57,404 nucleotides of DNA from Deferrivibrio essentukiensis (GTDB taxonomy: Bacteria > Chrysiogenota > Deferribacteres > Deferribacterales > Deferrivibrionaceae), in NCBI RefSeq assembly GCF_020480685.1, contig NZ_JAJAFU010000016.1, forward strand, positions 1 to 57,404, written 5' to 3'. Under the pieces are notes generated by a model. It did not search any database, was not told the DNA's origin, and saw only the letters and a list, made by a program, of their open reading frames with translations. The first letter of the stretch is position 1, and each line of letters starts with the position of its first letter. This document shows positions 15,859 to 25,127 of this stretch, in pieces. Both the position numbers and the translations under genes were made by a program.

Positions 15859-18369
15859 ATGCCTTGTTTAAACAGGAGGAACTTCTTAAAGCTAAGTGCA
15901 GGGGCTGCACTGTCAGGAAGTTTACTTTCTCTAAAAGAGTCGCACGCAAAGGTTACACCTTTGGATTTTGGTGTAGAAAAAAAAGTACCTGTTTTGTGTA
16001 GGATGTGTGCCCAATTCTGCCCAATGATAGCAGTAGTTAGAGACTCGAGAGTAATAAGAATAGAGTCAAATAAAAACACACCACATTCAGGTATTTGTGC
16101 CAGAGGGAGGGCAGCAACAGCTGCGTTGTACAACCCAAACAGGATTAAACAGCCTTTAATCAGAGTAGGTAAAAGGGGAGAAGGAAAGTTCAAACCGATT
16201 TCTTGGGATGATGCTTTAAAAATTATTTCAGATAAACTTATCAACTTAAAAAATAACGGTGAAGAGCACCTGGTTGCTTTTTTACCAAGATTTAATAGTG
16301 CACCAGGAATGGATAAAGAATTTTTTACTATTTACGGCACCCCAAATATTGTAGGATACGGGGATACCTGTTTTGGCAACTCATTAATTGTAAGCTATGG
16401 TTCAATTATGGGTGGTAAGGAAGATAAAGGTGTACCTGGGGGCGGAACGGGCGCATTAAGTCCTGATTATGAAAATGCTAAATACGGGATTCTTATCGGC
16501 AGAAATCCAGGTGGCGGACTTGTAACTTTCCCTTGGGGAATTATGTATGGAAAAGGTAGAAGAAATGGTTTAAAAGTTACAGTTATTGATCCAAGAAAGC
16601 CATCAGAGGCAGGGGAAAGTCTTACCGAATGGCTACCGATAAGCCCCGGTACAGATTTAGCCCTTTTACTTGCTATAGCAAACACAATTTTGACCTCCGG
16701 AAAATTTAACAAAGAATATCTTAAAAAGCATACAAACGCACCTATGCTTATAGACAGCGAAGGGAAACCTGTCCATTTTGAAAACATAGATGACAAACAT
16801 ATAGATTTTCTTGTATATGACGAAGACGATAAACAATTTAAGCTTTCTAAAGATGCATCAAACCCTTCATTGACGGGAGAATTCGAATATAATGGAGTTA
16901 AAGTTACTACTGCTTTGACTGCATTAATAAACTCCTCAAAGCAATTTACACCTGAATGGGCGGAAAAAGTTACAAGTGTGCCTGCCAATAAAATTAAAAA
17001 TGTCGCAGAAAATCTAATTAACAATGCACCTCAAGTGTTTATAGAAAGAGGATACAGGTCTACAAGATATGATAATTCAATGGAAGAGAAAAGGGTAATT
17101 CTGATTATAAACACTCTATTAGGAAGTATAGGCACAAAAGGGGGGATGATTATTCAAAGAGGTGTAAAGACTGGCAGCTTTATAAAAGCACCTAAACCGG
17201 AACAAAAGCCTATCTCACACTATTACCGAAAATTCAGTGAATACTCGTTAATAAATACTAAAGATTACAGAAGATTTTTTATAAAGTCACTCCTTGAAGA
17301 AAAACCATACAAGTGCAAAGTGGCAGTGTTTTGGGGTCAGAATATAATTGGCGGCTCTACAGGTAGTGAAGAAATTATTCAAGCATTGGAAAAGCTTGAA
17401 ACAATAGTCGCTATTTCCCCCTATTTCAATGAAACAGTACTTTATGCTGATATAATAATTCCTGATGCAATGTTTTTGGAAAGGGATGAAGCCATTCGTA
17501 CAAAATTTAAAGCACCTTACCCTACCATTGCTGTCCACAAAAAGGCTGTTGAGCCTCTTTTTGGTGCAAAAGAGGGTTACTGGATAGTTAATGAGCTTGC
17601 AAAAAGAGTTTTGGACTCAGAAACATATAATACATACTTTAGTCATTACAACGAAAAAGGGATTAATGCTATTTTAGATAAGCAACTTTCCAAAGTAGAA
17701 GGATTATCAGAAGATGAGCTACAAACATTTTCGCCAGACTCACTATTTGAAAAAGGGGTATGGACTGGAAATATAAAATACGGGGTAAAGGCAAAAACAA
17801 AGTCTAAAAAAATCGAAATATACAGTACTTTCTTTTTGGAAAAACATTTTGAACTAAAAGCGGCAAATGAAAAGTTGGCAAGTATATTAGACCCTGGCTT
17901 TAAATATCAGCCCCCATACTGGAAAACAGAAAAAGAAACATTAGACAAAGATGAGTTTATACCGGTAACAGGCTTTAACCCATTAAGCTCATTTACAGGC
18001 GCACAAACAAAAGATAACCCTATTTTAAACTTCCTTGGTGGCATGGTAGATTGGGATGCAATATATATCAACAAATCAAAAGGGGAAAAAATTGGGCTTA
18101 AAGATGGGGATATTGTTGAAGTTTTTAATATTCAAAAGCCCCATCTTGTTACTAAAACCAAAATAAAACTTGTAGAATATGTACACCCTGACGCCTTATT
18201 TTCATATTATGGAGTAGGTGCTGGATATTATAACAATCTTACAAACTTTTTAACCAATGCGCCAAAATATGGATTTAATCCTAATCATATAGGAAACTTT
18301 ACCTTTGCCGCACTTGATGGCGGGCAACTGGCTCAAGACTTTATTGTTAAAATCAGGAGGGCAAAATGA
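15859..18369 (+). CDS. phsA: Thiosulfate/polysulfide reductase catalytic subunit, molybdopterin
   Basis: An 836-residue molybdopterin oxidoreductase exported by the Tat system: NRRNFLK at residues 5-11, a hydrophobic stretch and a likely cleavage site near Ala30. A [4Fe-4S] site is formed by Cys47, Cys50, Cys54 and Cys80 (CRMCAQFC ... GIC). Cys171 in GDTCFGN sits where the molybdenum-ligating Cys of PsrA/PhsA-type enzymes lies. The C terminus has the dinucleotide-binding barrel (LKDGDIVEVFN near 755). With the four-cluster subunit and the cytochrome b encoded next, this is a periplasm-facing respiratory reductase. The three-gene make-up fits PhsABC (thiosulfate) better than NrfD-type PsrABC; tetrathionate or another sulfur or oxyanion substrate is not excluded. 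The symbol is a family-level guess. Confidence 0.85.
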   Translation: MPCLNRRNFLKLSAGAALSGSLLSLKESHAKVTPLDFGVEKKVPVLCRMCAQFCPMIAVVRDSRVIRIESNKNTPHSGICARGRAATAALYNPNRIKQPLIRVGKRGEGKFKPISWDDALKIISDKLINLKNNGEEHLVAFLPRFNSAPGMDKEFFTIYGTPNIVGYGDTCFGNSLIVSYGSIMGGKEDKGVPGGGTGALSPDYENAKYGILIGRNPGGGLVTFPWGIMYGKGRRNGLKVTVIDPRKPSEAGESLTEWLPISPGTDLALLLAIANTILTSGKFNKEYLKKHTNAPMLIDSEGKPVHFENIDDKHIDFLVYDEDDKQFKLSKDASNPSLTGEFEYNGVKVTTALTALINSSKQFTPEWAEKVTSVPANKIKNVAENLINNAPQVFIERGYRSTRYDNSMEEKRVILIINTLLGSIGTKGGMIIQRGVKTGSFIKAPKPEQKPISHYYRKFSEYSLINTKDYRRFFIKSLLEEKPYKCKVAVFWGQNIIGGSTGSEEIIQALEKLETIVAISPYFNETVLYADIIIPDAMFLERDEAIRTKFKAPYPTIAVHKKAVEPLFGAKEGYWIVNELAKRVLDSETYNTYFSHYNEKGINAILDKQLSKVEGLSEDELQTFSPDSLFEKGVWTGNIKYGVKAKTKSKKIEIYSTFFLEKHFELKAANEKLASILDPGFKYQPPYWKTEKETLDKDEFIPVTGFNPLSSFTGAQTKDNPILNFLGGMVDWDAIYINKSKGEKIGLKDGDIVEVFNIQKPHLVTKTKIKLVEYVHPDALFSYYGVGAGYYNNLTNFLTNAPKYGFNPNHIGNFTFAALDGGQLAQDFIVKIRRAK

Positions 18370-19175
18370 GTAAAAATATAATTTGCTATGACTCAATGTC
18401 ATGTATCAGGTGCTATGCTTGTATGACAAATTGTGCTATAGAAAATAGTACAAGGCAATTCAGAGATAAAGGGTATAAGTACGAAGCATCAGTAAATGAG
18501 CCAAAAGAAAGTAAATTTTACCTTACCCCTTTAACTTATGAATATGGAAAATACCCTGAAGCACAAAAAATAACAAAATTTCATCATTGCAATCATTGTG
18601 AAAACGCTCCTTGTAAGCAAATTTGCCCTGCAGGAGCAATAGAGCAAAGAAAAAGTGGCGCAGTTGTAATTCATGAAGATGTGTGTGTCGGTTGTCGTTC
18701 GTGTATAGATGCTTGTCCTTATAATGTGCCTAAGTATAGCAAAGAGACCAACAAAACCTCAAAATGTATCTTGTGTTACGACCGCATCGAAAACGGTTTA
18801 AAGCAGGCTTGTGTGGAAGGTTGTCCTACTGGAGCGCTATTTTCTGGAACAATTCAAGAAGTAGAGCAAGAGATAGCTAAAAGGATTGCAATTTACAAAG
18901 ATACCTACAATGAAGAATTTGTTGCTTATGGTCTTGATAAAATTAACAATTATGTAGGGAAATTAGGCTGGGTAACTATTATCCCCAAAAAAGAGATGAA
19001 TTTGTACAAATTACCTGAAAATCCTCGCAGCAACGCAATAGCACTTAGAAACTTTGCCAAAGCAAGTGCACCATTTTTAATTGGTGGCGCATTAGCTGCA
19101 ACAGCCGGACATTTTATATATTGGCTGGCAAAAAGAAAAGAAGTAGTTGCAGAAAAAGAGCACAAGGAGGAGTAA
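18366..19175 (+). CDS. phsB: Four-cluster iron-sulfur subunit with C-terminal anchor (PhsB/PsrB-like)
   Basis: A 269-residue electron-transfer subunit. Four ferredoxin-like Cys groups are visible: CIRCYACMTNC, CNHCENAPCKQIC, CVGCRSCIDAC and CILCYDR with ACVEGC. These supply four [4Fe-4S] clusters between the membrane cytochrome and the catalytic subunit. Unlike short PhsB proteins it has a C-terminal hydrophobic helix (SAPFLIGGALAATAGHFIYW, about 234-253) that should anchor it in the membrane, as in FdnH/HybA-type subunits. It has no Tat signal and is probably carried out with the catalytic subunit. Its ATG overlaps the catalytic gene's stop (ATGA), so translation is coupled. Confidence 0.87.
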   Translation: MSKNIICYDSMSCIRCYACMTNCAIENSTRQFRDKGYKYEASVNEPKESKFYLTPLTYEYGKYPEAQKITKFHHCNHCENAPCKQICPAGAIEQRKSGAVVIHEDVCVGCRSCIDACPYNVPKYSKETNKTSKCILCYDRIENGLKQACVEGCPTGALFSGTIQEVEQEIAKRIAIYKDTYNEEFVAYGLDKINNYVGKLGWVTIIPKKEMNLYKLPENPRSNAIALRNFAKASAPFLIGGALAATAGHFIYWLAKRKEVVAEKEHKEE

Positions 19176-19176
19176 T

Positions 19177-19881
19177 ATGACTCATAATACCAATCAAAAA
19201 ATAGAAGTATTCAACCAAATAATTATTTGGTATCACAAACATATCATTCATTTTATGTTATTTTTCATAATTACGGGCTTGCCGATCTTATCAAACAAGT
19301 TTAGCATTTTAGCTTACATATTTGGCATACCTGTTAGCTTGTTTGCCGGTGCCAATACTTCCGCAGAAATACTAAGTATTGGTATTCAGGTTGCAAGAAT
19401 ATTCCATAGGGTAACGGCATTATTTTTCCTACTTACAACAATACCGTTTGTAATTGTTATGCTCAAGGATATAAGTTCATGGCAAATATGGCCTGAAAAA
19501 TGGGGTATTAAAGCATTTTTCCAGGGATTTTCAGATTTGTATAAAACATATATAAAATTTGAGCACCCTGAGATAGGAAAATACAACATGGGACAAAAAC
19601 TATTCGCATGGTTTATAATATTTTCAATGGTAGTTATGACTATCACAGGGCTAATGCTGACATTTAGAGATTCTTACACCTTAGAGGCTTTACAATGGGC
19701 GAAAAGCCTGCACGGTACATTTTTTATACTTATAATATTTTTTCTAATTATTCACATGTATATTGGGACTCATCCAATTAACAGATGTGGCTTAAAAGCA
19801 ATTTTTAGGACAGGTGAAGCTGACTTGGAACATATCAAAGAAAAACACCCAAAATGGTATAAAAAAATAGTAAAAAGTTAA
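19177..19881 (+). CDS. phsC: Membrane cytochrome b subunit (PhsC/FdnI-like)
   Basis: A 234-residue cytochrome b of the formate-dehydrogenase-gamma/Ni-hydrogenase family. It has four or five membrane helices, with histidines placed for heme b ligation: WYHKHIIHF near residue 18, RIFHRV near 74 and KSLHGTFF and LIIHMYIG near 182-198. It should oxidise menaquinol and pass electrons to the iron-sulfur subunit. I start at 19177 because AAGGAGG lies 7 nt upstream; the longer frame from 19147 reads through that site. It is the third gene of the operon, only 1 nt after the previous stop, and a strong terminator follows. Confidence 0.85.
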   Translation: MTHNTNQKIEVFNQIIIWYHKHIIHFMLFFIITGLPILSNKFSILAYIFGIPVSLFAGANTSAEILSIGIQVARIFHRVTALFFLLTTIPFVIVMLKDISSWQIWPEKWGIKAFFQGFSDLYKTYIKFEHPEIGKYNMGQKLFAWFIIFSMVVMTITGLMLTFRDSYTLEALQWAKSLHGTFFILIIFFLIIHMYIGTHPINRCGLKAIFRTGEADLEHIKEKHPKWYKKIVKS

Positions 19882-19882
19882 G

Positions 19883-19908
19883 AAAAGGGGCATTTAGCCC
19901 CTTTTTTA
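19883..19908 (+). terminator. Rho-independent terminator of the Mo-reductase operon
   Basis: The stem AAAAGGGGC/GCCCCTTTT with an ATTTA loop is followed by a T-run. It lies between converging genes and may also act weakly on the opposite strand. Confidence 0.88.
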
Positions 19909-19932
19909 ACTATTGATATTTATGCGAAATAG

Positions 19933-21819
19933 TCACTTAAATTTCTTAATCTCTTTTAAAAACATATTTAGTTTTTTATAATTTACATGCTTATTACGAT
20001 ACTTCATCCTGTAAAATTCCTCTACAAACAGATTTGCCTTATTTCTTAAGTCGTCATTCTCTATTTTTCTTATATTTTGTAATAAGCTTAGGTTTTGGTC
20101 TGCCTCTACCCCATGATTTTTTAATATCTTATAAAATTTATTTAAATAATAGTTAGTTTTCTGTCTTTTTCGTTTATAAGATACAAAATAAAAACTTATA
20201 ACTATAATTGTTATAGCAAAAGCTGTAATAATGAAGACTTTCTTAGATACATTAATATTCATCTTCTTAAAAGAAGATGAAACATTTTTAAATAAGCTAA
20301 TCTGTTTTTGAAAATCGTAATTTATTACAAACTTAGTCCAGTAATACGAAATATAGTCAAAATATAGCCTAATTTTTAAGCTCAAAGGTAATATGTTTTT
20401 ATTTGTAAATTGCTCAATAGCTGCCGGAGTGGGGTCAAACCTTACCCAATATCCTTCAAGATATGCCTCTACCCACACATGAGCGTTTTTATTAGCAACT
20501 GCATAATATCCACCGTTTTCATTGTAGTAGCCCCCCTTAAACCCGCCTACAAGCCTTGCCGGAATATTATTAGCTCTTAATAACACGGCCATACTTGAAG
20601 CGAAAAATTCACAATTACCTTTTTTTACGTTGAATAAAAAATCTTCTATGGAGTTTTCCCCTGTTGGTAAATCTTGCAGTGAATAAGATATATTAGACTT
20701 CAGATAATTTATAATTGCATTTGCTGTTTCAATATTGTTTTCCCTTTTAAAACTTTCAGCAAATTTTAAAACTTTTTCCGTCACATTTGAAACATCTGTG
20801 TAAAACTTCACTTCTATCTCATCTTTGAATTTATCTACTAAATAAGATACCCCTTTGTATTTAATCTTTTTATTAATCAATTTTTTATCTTTTACCTCAA
20901 GCTTATCTGTAAAAAATATTCCACTTTTGCCAGCATCTACTTGTAATGGATAATCAAGGGTTATGAGAAAATTTTCAAAATGAGGCTCTAAATAAATCTC
21001 ATATTCTACCCTTTCACCCTGTAATCTTTTTGGTCTGCTTACCCTCTTTGAAACGGAAGATTTCCATCTATTTTCCTCAAAAACATCAAAAACAACCCCC
21101 CTAAAATAAAGAGGCCTGTTTACCTTCTTCATCACTGCTCTAAAAGCAATGCTGTTATCTTCCTGAATTGAATTAACATCTCCAAGCCCTATTTCACTGC
21201 TAAAGCCTGACTTTGAAATATTTGAATACCCTATAGAGCTAAAAAGCGGGTAATCTGTTCTCGGCAGCACAATAAAAATAACTGCAGCCAGAGGGACTGC
21301 AAATAGCACTATCCCGGAGCCTTTAAAAAGCAATTGTTTAAAACTTTTGCTTTCAAGCTCAATATCACCCTTAAAATTAACAAAAGTGATAAAAATTGCC
21401 GCAATATTGGCAACAAATACTGAAACTACAATATATACCAAATAAATCATACTTAGACTAAAAAGCCCGGAAGCAGTTGTCAGAAAAATGGTCAATATAA
21501 TCAACTGCATATAATCTCTATAACCCTTTTCCTCAAGTAGCTTAATACAGATAAATATTATGATAATGTGGCAAAGTGATAACAAAAGTGTATTTACATT
21601 TGTGTTAACAAGAGTAAGCCCTGAAAATAAAAAGGCAAAAGCGGTAAGCAATTTTCTGTTTAATTTTAGAAATTTAAATTTTTCATTAAGCAAAAATATT
21701 AAGAGGACAAAAACTAAGGCAGCAGAATATATGACATTTACATACTTTACTACACTAAAAAGTGCGAGAATTACCAAAAAACTTATAAGGTAATTTACGA
21801 AATCTCTAATCTTTACCAT
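19933..21819 (-). CDS. TgpA-like membrane transglutaminase-fold protein
   Basis: A 628-residue membrane protein of the DUF3488/transglutaminase-like family. About six hydrophobic segments fill residues 10-190, an extracytoplasmic domain follows, and a transglutaminase core holds the triad Cys (GNCEFFAS, about 403), His (AHVWVEAY, about 448) and Asp (FDPTP, about 464). One more helix lies near 545, with a cytoplasmic tail after it. These proteins probably act as peptidases or crosslinkers at the cell envelope; the substrate is unknown. It is last in a three-gene unit with a DUF58 protein and a MoxR ATPase, the standard arrangement for this family, overlapping DUF58 by 14 nt. Confidence 0.88.
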   Translation of the reverse strand: MVKIRDFVNYLISFLVILALFSVVKYVNVIYSAALVFVLLIFLLNEKFKFLKLNRKLLTAFAFLFSGLTLVNTNVNTLLLSLCHIIIIFICIKLLEEKGYRDYMQLIILTIFLTTASGLFSLSMIYLVYIVVSVFVANIAAIFITFVNFKGDIELESKSFKQLLFKGSGIVLFAVPLAAVIFIVLPRTDYPLFSSIGYSNISKSGFSSEIGLGDVNSIQEDNSIAFRAVMKKVNRPLYFRGVVFDVFEENRWKSSVSKRVSRPKRLQGERVEYEIYLEPHFENFLITLDYPLQVDAGKSGIFFTDKLEVKDKKLINKKIKYKGVSYLVDKFKDEIEVKFYTDVSNVTEKVLKFAESFKRENNIETANAIINYLKSNISYSLQDLPTGENSIEDFLFNVKKGNCEFFASSMAVLLRANNIPARLVGGFKGGYYNENGGYYAVANKNAHVWVEAYLEGYWVRFDPTPAAIEQFTNKNILPLSLKIRLYFDYISYYWTKFVINYDFQKQISLFKNVSSSFKKMNINVSKKVFIITAFAITIIVISFYFVSYKRKRQKTNYYLNKFYKILKNHGVEADQNLSLLQNIRKIENDDLRNKANLFVEEFYRMKYRNKHVNYKKLNMFLKEIKKFK

Positions 21820-22684
21820 ATATCGCCAGCCTTTTTAAGACTTCCCTTTTTTCGTATATATTGCCGATATTAAATTCCTTATTGCCAACCTGAAACAGCA
21901 ACGGTTGCTTTTTTATACTTGCTTCATAAATAATTGTTGTCGCAATACTTATCCCTTTTTCTAAAGCATAATCCTTAATTAAATCTTCAAAGATGAGATA
22001 CATATAGCTCATCTTTTCTGAAGTAAATTCTTTGGTATAAAGATTTTCGTTTTTTGCGTAGTGTTTCCAGAATATTTTACTCATCGGGTCGTTATTATAG
22101 CTTCTAATATTGCTAAGCTCTTCTTGACCATGTATTACAGGTAGCACTGGAAAATCGTTAACCATATCACCATCTTCAGATGAATTAGGAATAAAAGAAT
22201 TGTCAATTAGTCTTGGAAATATCACTAATTCTTCATTTACTGCATATACTTTTGCTCTGATAAAAAAATTAAACGGATAAATAGATGTGACAATGACTTT
22301 ATCTATCTTCACAAACCCTCTTTCGGTAAAAGTCTTAGTAAAATATATAGATGCCGATTGTTTTGGTTTTAGAAAAATGACCTTTTCTTCATCATCTAAA
22401 ATGTTAATATTGAGAAGAGCGGAAAATATCGCCGATTTATTATTTATAACGTTGACTTTAATCTTTGTTTTTCGTGATGCATAAATCTCCTCTTCAAATG
22501 AAAATTCAAATGAGAGATTTTCAATATTTGATTTACCAAAAAAGCCCGATATCCCCATCACCGCAAGCATCAAAGATACTGTAATAAAGACAAGGTTATT
22601 ATTTGTGTTGATAGCAGAAAACCCCATCATTATTGTGAGTATAATATACAGCCATCCGGCTTTTGTAAATTTAATCGGAGACAA
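21806..22684 (-). CDS. DUF58 domain protein
   Basis: A 292-residue protein with two N-terminal hydrophobic segments (residues 10-28 and 30-48) and then a beta-rich part leading into the DUF58 hallmark, IRSYNNDPMSKIFWKHYAK near residue 193, which marks a von Willebrand-A-like fold. DUF58 proteins are regular partners of MoxR ATPases, which are thought to remodel or insert metal into vWA-domain clients. Here it lies between moxR (8 nt upstream) and the transglutaminase gene (overlapping). Confidence 0.88.
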   Translation of the reverse strand: MSPIKFTKAGWLYIILTIMMGFSAINTNNNLVFITVSLMLAVMGISGFFGKSNIENLSFEFSFEEEIYASRKTKIKVNVINNKSAIFSALLNINILDDEEKVIFLKPKQSASIYFTKTFTERGFVKIDKVIVTSIYPFNFFIRAKVYAVNEELVIFPRLIDNSFIPNSSEDGDMVNDFPVLPVIHGQEELSNIRSYNNDPMSKIFWKHYAKNENLYTKEFTSEKMSYMYLIFEDLIKDYALEKGISIATTIIYEASIKKQPLLFQVGNKEFNIGNIYEKREVLKRLAIYGKD

Positions 22685-22692
22685 TCTTCCCC

Positions 22693-23625
22693 CTAATAAG
22701 GCAGTTTTACTGACTTAATTATATCCTCTAAAATCTCTATCTTTTCACTGCCGGAAAACATACCTTTGAATATTATTCTGTGAGGCATGGTGTAAGTATA
22801 ATAATCAAGTACATCCTCAGGGATTACATAATCCCTTTTGTTAATTATTGCTGAAGCTTTAGCCACATTTACCAAAGATAGCGCTGCTCTGGTAGAAAGC
22901 CCTGTGGATATTTTACTGTGATTTCTCGTTTTATTAACTATTTCAATAAGATATTCAAGTATTGAATCATCTATTTTTACCCCCTCTCTTACAAAACGGA
23001 TTAATTCCAAAGCATCATTTTTACTTATGGCAGGCTTTGACTCGTAAATTTTTCCCCGTGAGCTTCCACCTTTTAATATTTCAAACTCTTCTTCCTTAGA
23101 CGGGTAGCCAAGATTTATCTTCATTAAAAATCTATCAAGCTGGGACTCAGGAAGGGGGAAAGCGCCATAAGACTCCGCTGAGTTTTGTGTTGCGATTACG
23201 AAGAAAGGCTGATTAAGTTTGTATGTTTTACCTTCCACCGTCACCTGCTTTTCCCCCATAGCTTCAAGAAGTGCACTTTGTGTTTTTGGGGTAGCTCTAT
23301 TTATCTCATCTACAAGTAAAATATTGTTAAAAACAGGCCCCTCTTTAAACTCAAATTCCCCTTTTTCTTTGTTAAATATATTAAGCCCCGTGACATCTGT
23401 GGGCAATAAGTCATTGGTGCACTGAACCCTGCCAAAATCGACACCCATCGACTTAGCTATTGCTATTGCAAGAGTTGTTTTTCCAAGCCCTGGACTATCT
23501 TCAATGAGAATATGCCCTCTGCTTATAAATGCCAAAAGTGCAAGCTTAATCCCTTTTTCCTTGCCGTGAAGATACTTTCCATAATATTCAAATAGTCTTT
23601 CAATCATAACAATATATTTTTCCAT
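22693..23625 (-). CDS. MoxR-family AAA+ ATPase
   Basis: A 310-residue AAA+ chaperone-like ATPase. The Walker A is DSPGLGKT at residues 43-50, the Walker B is ILLVDEINRA near 105, sensor 1 is FFVIATQN near 145, and an arginine-finger region LPESQLDRF follows. Such proteins act on vWA/DUF58 partners, which here follow in the same unit. GGGGG precedes the ATG by 5 nt, so I keep the first Met over Met7. It is the promoter-proximal gene of the moxR-DUF58-transglutaminase unit; the 280 bp upstream are gene-free. Confidence 0.92.
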   Translation of the reverse strand: MEKYIVMIERLFEYYGKYLHGKEKGIKLALLAFISRGHILIEDSPGLGKTTLAIAIAKSMGVDFGRVQCTNDLLPTDVTGLNIFNKEKGEFEFKEGPVFNNILLVDEINRATPKTQSALLEAMGEKQVTVEGKTYKLNQPFFVIATQNSAESYGAFPLPESQLDRFLMKINLGYPSKEEEFEILKGGSSRGKIYESKPAISKNDALELIRFVREGVKIDDSILEYLIEIVNKTRNHSKISTGLSTRAALSLVNVAKASAIINKRDYVIPEDVLDYYTYTMPHRIIFKGMFSGSEKIEILEDIIKSVKLPY

Positions 23626-23905
23626 TTGGCCCCCAAAATTTTTTTAACTATTTTAACACAATTAAAGAGTTTTATCTCAATTTAGACATGAAAAGATTTT
23701 TTGAAAGGGGGAATGTAAAAAAACGGTAATTGATTAAAATTTAATCACATCCGCTATGTCTCATAGAATATTAAATATCCTATGTGGATAAATTGTAAAG
23801 AACTACAAAGTATAATATTTATATATATTTATGAATAAGTTAGCATAAACAAATCAATTTCTACTGATATTTATTAACAAAATAATACACAATAAATAAT
23901 AATAC

Positions 23906-24310
23906 TTATTTTTTACATCTGCTACAAATGCCATGAAATGTTGCATTTACAGATAGAGTCTGAAAATCATCAAAATTATTCAATATTTTATCAAGATTTA
24001 TATTTTTGCAATAATAATCTCCACATTTGTCACACACCAAATGAACATGGCTTTTCCCTTCCCCTTTACCAAAACAGTACATATACTCGCCATTTTCACT
24101 CAAAAATTTAAAAATTAACCCTTTTTCGCAAAGTTCATCCATTATTCTATAAACAGTCGATTTGTTTAAGCTGCTCTCTTTGGAAAAATTACCAATTATT
24201 TCAACCGCAGTCACGGGACAATTTTTATTAATCAAATACCCAAGCAATTTAATTTTATTTTTAGTTACCCTTATCTTCTTGTCAGTTAGCAGTTTTTTTA
24301 TACCAAACAT
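23906..24310 (-). CDS. Fur-family metalloregulator (Zur-like)
   Basis: A 134-residue Fur-family repressor. An N-terminal winged helix (KNKIKLLGYLINKNCPVTA, then NKSTVYRIMDEL) is followed by the dimerisation and metal part with HVHLVCDKCG and the closing CSRC, the two CxxC pairs that hold structural zinc. Its position as the last gene of a znuACB-like operon, overlapping znuB by 29 nt, points to zinc (or another divalent metal) as the effector and to autoregulation. The ATG has no clear binding site, consistent with coupling. Mn- or peroxide-sensing subtypes are less likely. Confidence 0.85.
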   Translation of the reverse strand: MFGIKKLLTDKKIRVTKNKIKLLGYLINKNCPVTAVEIIGNFSKESSLNKSTVYRIMDELCEKGLIFKFLSENGEYMYCFGKGEGKSHVHLVCDKCGDYYCKNINLDKILNNFDDFQTLSVNATFHGICSRCKK

Positions 24311-25106
24311 TTTTCAAAACCGTTAAAATTTTTTCAATTATAAACCAGACTGATGCCACTAATATTATAGATGCGCCGGAAGTAGTATTAAAATAATAGG
24401 AAAATAAAAGTCCGATAAGTCCAAATAATAATGTATAACCGGTAGACATAATAATCATTTGAAAAAGATTGTTTGACTTATTTTCAGACAAATGTTGAGG
24501 TATAGTAAGAAGTGCAATCACTAAAATTAAACCCACAACTTTAATTAAAATTACTATAGAAATTGACGCCAACACAATTATAAGCGTATGAATAGCACTT
24601 ATATTTATCCCTTTTACATACGCAAACTCCTTATCAAAAGAAAAAAGAACAAGTTTTTGATAAAAAGCTACTAAAAATAAGATTGCAATCACATCAAGAA
24701 TAAAAATCATATTGATATCACTTTGTGAAACTGCAATCAGACTGCCAAAAAGATAACTCATCAAATCAGCCTTGTAGCCGGGCGTAAAGTCGATAAGAAT
24801 AATCCCAAGCGCCATTCCAAGTGCCCAAAAAATACCTATAATGCTATCTACCCTATAAGTTTTATTGGCAGTATACACCCCTAACGCGGATGAGCTTAAC
24901 AGTGAAAAGACCAAAGTAGTAGGCAAAACAGGCAAACCGAAAAAAAATGCAAGCCCTACCCCGCCATAAGCGGCATGAGCAACGGCACCAGTGAGAAATA
25001 CCATTTGATTGACAACAATCAATGCACCGGCAATCCCGCAAACTATACTTGCCAACAAAACGGTATATATGGCATTTAAAAAAAAGTCATACTGAAATAT
25101 TTCCAA
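24282..25106 (-). CDS. znuB: Metal ABC transporter permease (ZnuB-like)
   Basis: A 274-residue inner-membrane permease of the ABC-3 family, with about eight or nine hydrophobic helices and family motifs such as MVFLTGAVAHAAYGGVGLAF near residue 32 and VKVVGLILVIALLTIPQH near 190. It forms the channel for zinc or manganese with the ATPase encoded 21 nt upstream. The next gene, the Fur-family regulator, starts inside its 3' end. The metal cannot be told from the permease alone; the neighbouring regulator and His-rich binding protein favour zinc. Confidence 0.9.
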   Translation of the reverse strand: MEIFQYDFFLNAIYTVLLASIVCGIAGALIVVNQMVFLTGAVAHAAYGGVGLAFFFGLPVLPTTLVFSLLSSSALGVYTANKTYRVDSIIGIFWALGMALGIILIDFTPGYKADLMSYLFGSLIAVSQSDINMIFILDVIAILFLVAFYQKLVLFSFDKEFAYVKGINISAIHTLIIVLASISIVILIKVVGLILVIALLTIPQHLSENKSNNLFQMIIMSTGYTLLFGLIGLLFSYYFNTTSGASIILVASVWFIIEKILTVLKNVWYKKTAN

Positions 25107-25127
25107 TTTTTGCTCCCAATACCAAAC

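Noticed and set aside
19147-19176. Longer start for the cytochrome b subunit
   Set aside because: The added residues would be read from the end of the iron-sulfur gene and across a strong AAGGAGG site placed correctly for the ATG at 19177.
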